From NCBI GenBank assembly GCA_003501335.1, contig DNPQ01000469.1, positions 1-9,185 on the forward strand: 9,185 bases of DNA, in the 5' to 3' direction. The stretch is from Bacillota bacterium. Its GTDB lineage: Bacteria > Bacillota > UBA4882 > UBA8346. Below are positions 6,341 to 9,185 of the stretch, one piece after another. The notes below the pieces were generated by a model, which was not told where the DNA came from, made no database searches, and saw only the letters and a program-made list of their open reading frames with translations. Positions within the stretch are counted from its first letter, which is position 1; each line of letters opens with the position of its first letter. Position numbers and translations under genes: made by a program.

Positions 6341-6348
6341 CCCTTCCT
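6341..6348 (-). promoter_or_regulatory. Ribosome binding site deciding the binding-protein start
   Basis: AGGAAGGG on the minus strand, eight bases before ATG 6332. The upstream in-frame GTG at 6341 shares a base with this site and so cannot use it. Confidence 0.75.
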
Positions 6349-6420
6349 GTTTGCTCGTTTATTAATCAAACACCAGCCCAAGCCGATGAGTTGATTCAAT
6401 ATTTTGGTGCCGCTCCAGCT

Positions 6421-7218
6421 TTACTTTATATGGTCCAGATATTCTTCATAAACCTTTGACCACAAGAGGTTTTTAATTTCATTAAATTCCCGGGTTAATT
6501 TAAGTTGCTGGGTTCTGGGATAAGGCAAGTCAATATTAATGATCTCTTTGATCCTCCCCGGCCTAGCACTCATTAAAATGACTCGTTGAGCTAGCAATAC
6601 TGCTTCTTCAACATCATGCGTAATAAAAAAACAGGTTTTCTTTTCTTGAGCCCACGTATTTAAAAGATTTTCCTGCAACTGAGCACGAGTCTGGGCATCT
6701 AATGCTCCAAAGGGTTCATCCAATAGCAATACCGATGGTTTTGAGGCATAGGCCCTAGCAATGGCGACTCGTTGTTTCATTCCCCCTGATAGTTCTTTGG
6801 GATAAGCATTACAAAAATCTTTCAACCCAACCAACTTAATATAACTTTCGGCAATTGCAGTACGTTCTTTCTTAGGGACGTGTTTCAACTTGAGACCAAA
6901 TTCCACATTTTTAAGGACTGTCATCCACGGGAACAAAGCATACTGCTGAAATACGACCCCTTTACCCTTTCCAGGCCCAGTTACGACGTTTCCGCCGATT
7001 TTCACATAACCGGTGCTAGGTTCCAGTAAACCGGCAATAATATTGAGCAATGTCGTCTTCCCACAACCGCTGGGGCCGACTACAGTTACAAATTCATTAT
7101 GCATCAGATCAAGGTTTACCGTCTCTAAAGCTACGCTAGAGCCAGTTCGGCCTTCATAGACTTTGCTGACATCTTTTATTTCAATCTCAATGTTTGAATT
7201 TTCACATTCACGTATCAA
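6421..7218 (-). CDS. ABC importer ATPase, NitT/TauT (SsuB/TauB-like) type
   Basis: 265 residues, the cytoplasmic motor of the importer. Walker A GPSGCGKTT (48-56), Q-loop Gln91 in VVFQQYALFPW, signature LSGGMKQR (143-150), Walker B VLLLDEP (163-169), D-loop GALD and switch His201 are all intact. The PGRI segment (220-223) followed by INIDLPYPR is typical of the SsuB/TauB/NrtD branch. The start is TTG at 7218, supported by AGGAGGTG eight bases upstream; no ATG is available nearby. The TTG overlaps the permease stop as TTGA, so its translation probably depends on ribosomes finishing the permease. It pairs with the permease next to it and the binding protein downstream. Confidence 0.93.
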   Translation of the reverse strand: MIRECENSNIEIEIKDVSKVYEGRTGSSVALETVNLDLMHNEFVTVVGPSGCGKTTLLNIIAGLLEPSTGYVKIGGNVVTGPGKGKGVVFQQYALFPWMTVLKNVEFGLKLKHVPKKERTAIAESYIKLVGLKDFCNAYPKELSGGMKQRVAIARAYASKPSVLLLDEPFGALDAQTRAQLQENLLNTWAQEKKTCFFITHDVEEAVLLAQRVILMSARPGRIKEIINIDLPYPRTQQLKLTREFNEIKNLLWSKVYEEYLDHIK

Positions 7219-8030
7219 CGATTATGCACCTCCTGCCATCCTGTTAATTTTCGCTCAAGAAATAATACAATTTTATCCAAGATAAAACCGATTACCCCAA
7301 TGATGATGATTCCTAAAATGACTTCATCCATGTTAAAAGTCAAAGCCGCTTCCTGGATCATGTTTCCTAATCCTTGAGAAGCTCCAGTGAGTTCTGCAGC
7401 GACAAGCGTTGTTAATGCTGTAGCCAACCCTAGTCTGACTCCAACCAAAATATAGGGAAAAGAAGCAGGCACAACCACATTCAAAAAAAGGTCCTTATCG
7501 TTGGCATCAAGTACTTTAGCAGCTTTGATTAAGGTGACGTCCACATTTCTAACACCCTGGTAGATGGTCACCACCATCACCAGAAAAACGGCGAAAAAGA
7601 TTATCGCAATTTTAGCAGAGGTTCCAATACCAAATATTACTATAACAAGTGGAATAAGAGCGATAGGCGGGATGGTCCGAAAAAATTGGATCCATGGCTC
7701 GACAATTCTGCGGAACGGTTGATACCAGCCAAGTAAAAAAGCCACAGGGATAGAGGCAATTACTCCTAGTATAAAGCCACCGAAAACTCGAATTAAACTG
7801 ACTTTGATGTTAACCAAGAGTTTACCGTTGGCGACGTCAGTAATTAGGGCTTTAAAAACCTTAACCGGACTAGCAATGACCGTACTTACTTCGGGAAATG
7901 CAGAAACCAAGCTCCATAACAGTAATATCACACCAAATGATACTAAATACATAATCCCATTACTCACGTTTCCCATAGAGAATAAATTATTTTTTGCCTG
8001 TAGCCGTAATTGTTGTTTATCCTTAGACAT
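7215..8030 (-). CDS. ABC importer permease, NitT/TauT (SsuC/TauC-like) type
   Basis: 271 residues, inner-membrane channel that probably works as a homodimer since only one permease gene is present. Six membrane segments are visible at roughly 25-45, 77-101, 117-137, 140-158, 193-212 and 237-258, after a polar 20-residue N-terminus. The ATPase-coupling EAA-type loop is KAAKVLDANDKDLFLNVVVP (169-188); the conserved Gly of EAAxxxG is Asp175 here, a small departure. FFRTIPPIALIPL (116-128) is typical of the family. The ATG has AAGGAAGGGG eight bases upstream. It is the first gene after the regulator and lies directly behind the 8061-8078 operator. Confidence 0.92.
   Translation of the reverse strand: MSKDKQQLRLQAKNNLFSMGNVSNGIMYLVSFGVILLLWSLVSAFPEVSTVIASPVKVFKALITDVANGKLLVNIKVSLIRVFGGFILGVIASIPVAFLLGWYQPFRRIVEPWIQFFRTIPPIALIPLVIVIFGIGTSAKIAIIFFAVFLVMVVTIYQGVRNVDVTLIKAAKVLDANDKDLFLNVVVPASFPYILVGVRLGLATALTTLVAAELTGASQGLGNMIQEAALTFNMDEVILGIIIIGVIGFILDKIVLFLERKLTGWQEVHNR
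7227..7234 (-). promoter_or_regulatory. Ribosome binding site supporting a TTG start
   Basis: AGGAGGTG on the minus strand, eight bases before TTG 7218 of the ATPase gene. It lies within the last codons of the permease gene. Its strength supports the rare start codon. Confidence 0.8.
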
Positions 8031-8060
8031 GTATCATACCCCTTCCTTTATCGTAAACCT

Positions 8061-8078
8061 ATAGAGAACGTTTTCTAT
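8061..8078. promoter_or_regulatory. LacI-type operator in front of the transporter operon
   Basis: atagagaacgttttctat is an 18-bp palindrome with one mismatched pair and a central CG, the hallmark of LacI/GalR-family operators. It matches the site at 9140-9157 at all but two positions. It lies 31 bases before the permease start and immediately downstream of the TATAAT box at 8089-8094, so bound repressor would block initiation or escape. The neighbouring LacI-family protein is the obvious ligand. Confidence 0.85.
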
Positions 8079-8088
8079 ATCAAAAAAA

Positions 8089-8094
8089 ATTATA
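8089..8094 (-). promoter_or_regulatory. Candidate -10 box of the transporter-enzyme operon
   Basis: A perfect TATAAT on the minus strand overlapping the stop codon of the regulator gene. Transcription would begin near 8082, putting the operator at about +4 to +21. The hexamer at the -35 place (8112-8117, AATCAG) is poor, so the promoter would be weak or activator-helped, or the genes are partly read through from the regulator. Confidence 0.45.
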
Positions 8095-9103
8095 TTGCCT
8101 TAACGGAATCTCTGATTATCATTTCAGAGACAATTACATATTCTTTATAATCATATAGAGAATGGCTGTTGAGCCTCTCCAAAATAATCTGGCCAGCCTT
8201 ACTTCCCAACGCATAAGTATTTTGAGCGGCGATAGTAAGCTTGGGGTCAATCAATTCCAGCAAGTCTTTCGTTCCAAAAGAAACCAAGGAAATATCATCC
8301 GGTATTTTCAGACCTAATTCACGAAGAGCGATAATAGCACCCTCAGCCATGATATTATTGGAACAAAATAAAGCAGTCGGTAAATCATTTTCATTTTCGC
8401 TGATCATTTTTTTTACTGCCGCGCAAGCATCTTGCCGCTGAAACCCACCTTGTAAGACATAATGATCACTCATTGCCAACCCATAATGTTTTAAAGCTTC
8501 TTTAAATCCGTCAAACCTCTCCATGCCAACACTAATGGCTAAAGACACATTAATGATGGCGATTTTTTGATGTCCATTTTTAATCAAATACTCAGTAAGA
8601 CGGTAAGCGGCATTAAAGTTATCTTCAACGATTACATCAGTATTGATACCCGGGATCTTTCGGTCAATCAAAACTACCGGCATTCCTTGCTCCACCAATT
8701 GTTTGATATAAGACCCCGTGGGATCGGAAGAAGCAACTACAATCGCTTCGACTCTTTTTTCATTCAACAGCTCCAGCAGTCTCTGCTCTTTATGCGGAAT
8801 TCCATCACTACTACAAAAGACCAGATTATTATCCTCATTACTGATTACACTCTCCATGGCTTTGGCAATCTGCATAAAAAAAGGATTAGAGATATCCGCA
8901 ACTACAAAACCGATCATATGGGTTTTTTGATTCTTTAAACTCCTGGCGATTCCATTCGGTTGATAATTTAAATCTTTCATACATTGAAGAACTTCTTCCC
9001 GGACCCTATCACTGACCGGATAATTGTTATTTAATACCCTCGAAACCGTAGATACTGATACATTGGCCTTTTCAGCCACTTCTTTAATGGTAATTTTATT
9101 CAC
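8090..9103 (-). CDS. LacI/GalR-family transcriptional repressor
   Basis: 337 residues from GTG 9103, the normal LacI length. This start places the helix-turn-helix (ITIKEVAEKANVSVSTVSRVL, residues 4-24) at the very N-terminus as in the family, and GGGGG lies eight bases upstream. The longer frame from ATG 9166 adds 21 residues without a ribosome binding site and would put the operator inside the gene. The hinge helix NGIARSL (50-56) carries the Leu that wedges into a central CG step. The rest is a periplasmic-binding-protein-like sensor domain (IGFVVADISNPFF 64-76, VVLIDR 143-148, ALFCSNN 244-250, ISLVSFG 271-277). Recognition residues Val17-Ser18 sit where GalR has Val-Ala, in keeping with a CG-centred operator. 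It likely represses its own gene and the operon and is released by a sugar-like inducer. Confidence 0.93.
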   Translation of the reverse strand: MNKITIKEVAEKANVSVSTVSRVLNNNYPVSDRVREEVLQCMKDLNYQPNGIARSLKNQKTHMIGFVVADISNPFFMQIAKAMESVISNEDNNLVFCSSDGIPHKEQRLLELLNEKRVEAIVVASSDPTGSYIKQLVEQGMPVVLIDRKIPGINTDVIVEDNFNAAYRLTEYLIKNGHQKIAIINVSLAISVGMERFDGFKEALKHYGLAMSDHYVLQGGFQRQDACAAVKKMISENENDLPTALFCSNNIMAEGAIIALRELGLKIPDDISLVSFGTKDLLELIDPKLTIAAQNTYALGSKAGQIILERLNSHSLYDYKEYVIVSEMIIRDSVKAI

Positions 9104-9111
9104 ACTACGAA

Positions 9112-9116
9112 CCCCC
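9112..9116 (-). promoter_or_regulatory. Ribosome binding site deciding the regulator start
   Basis: GGGGG on the minus strand, eight bases before GTG 9103. It pairs with the 16S tail through one G-U wobble. It is weaker than the other sites in the locus, which suits a low-level regulator. Confidence 0.5.
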
Positions 9117-9139
9117 AACCCGATCTCTCGATCAATCCA

Positions 9140-9157
9140 ATAGAAAACGTTATCTAT
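9140..9157. promoter_or_regulatory. LacI-type operator in front of the regulator gene
   Basis: atagaaaacgttatctat, an 18-bp palindrome with one mismatched pair and a central CG, is nearly identical to the 8061-8078 site. It lies 37 bases upstream of the chosen GTG start. AT-rich TATTAT/TATAAA words at 9168-9178 on the minus strand could be its -10, with any -35 beyond the window. The geometry repeats that of the other operator, pointing to autoregulation. Confidence 0.82.
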
Positions 9158-9185
9158 CATTAACATTTTTATAATATATTTTTCG

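Noticed and set aside
6333..6341. GTG 6341 as the start of the binding protein
   Set aside because: It shares a base with the ribosome binding site; ATG 6332 is spaced correctly.
6235..6459. Plus-strand frame across the ATPase/binding-protein gap
   Set aside because: Antisense to both genes' ends and without a binding site; low-complexity composition.
8567..8938. Plus-strand frame of 123 codons inside the regulator gene
   Set aside because: Antisense to a clear LacI-family gene, no recognisable protein features.
9104..9166. Longer regulator starting at ATG 9166
   Set aside because: No ribosome binding site; the extra 21 residues are unlike the family and would include the operator. GTG 9103 gives the standard N-terminus.

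Overview
The window reads as a catabolic accessory locus from a low-to-moderate GC, Bacillota-like bacterium. Ribosome binding sites are strong AGGAGG types at about 8 bases spacing, GTG and TTG starts are used, and the LacI regulator and NitT/TauT-type transporter are of ordinary Firmicute type. A secreted protein of 225 residues that looks like an outer-membrane beta-barrel (signal peptide ending AFA, alternating beta-strands, terminal Phe) points to a two-membrane lineage such as Negativicutes or Limnochordia/Hydrogenispora-like groups. This assignment is inference.

All convincing genes are on the minus strand. From right to left in transcription order: a LacI-family repressor (start best placed at GTG 9103); a NitT/TauT-type ABC importer, consisting of permease, ATPase (TTG start) and substrate-binding protein; an alpha/beta hydrolase of the carbohydrate-esterase-like group; a class II (zinc) ketose-bisphosphate-type aldolase; and a PfkB-family sugar-phosphate kinase of the FruK/LacC type. 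Several neighbours overlap by 4 to 10 bases, so translation is probably coupled. Two near-identical 18-bp LacI-type operators, pattern ATAGAnAACGTTnTCTAT, sit before the regulator gene (9140-9157) and before the permease gene (8061-8078). The second lies just downstream of a TATAAT box. This supports one self-contained, autoregulated regulon.

A working model: the importer brings in a small, probably anionic, possibly esterified sugar-like compound; the hydrolase removes an ester; the PfkB kinase phosphorylates a ketose; the aldolase splits it into two C3 units. Pairing a sulfonate/nitrate-type importer with kinase and aldolase resembles the logic of sulfosugar breakdown (kinase plus aldolase on sulfofructose), but no dedicated isomerase, glycosidase or sulfonate-specific enzyme is in view, so the substrate is open. 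The aldolase has Val in place of the usual Thr/Ser in its NxD(T/S)D phosphate-contact motif, and the hydrolase has Pro right after its nucleophile Ser. Both hint at altered chemistry.

The left quarter is different: gene-poor and rich in repeats. Bases 1-84 hold a 21-bp tandem repeat that reads as a 7-residue peptide repeat; diverged copies of the same unit occur near 1957-1977 and 2101-2124 on the other strand. A 249-bp element bounded by perfect 12-bp inverted repeats (137-385) contains nested stems. The omp-like gene (589-1266) follows with a clear terminator (546-573). A start-less open frame (1576-1986) looks like the C-terminal remnant of a lost gene, and a second inverted-repeat cluster (2174-2278) separates this debris from the operon.
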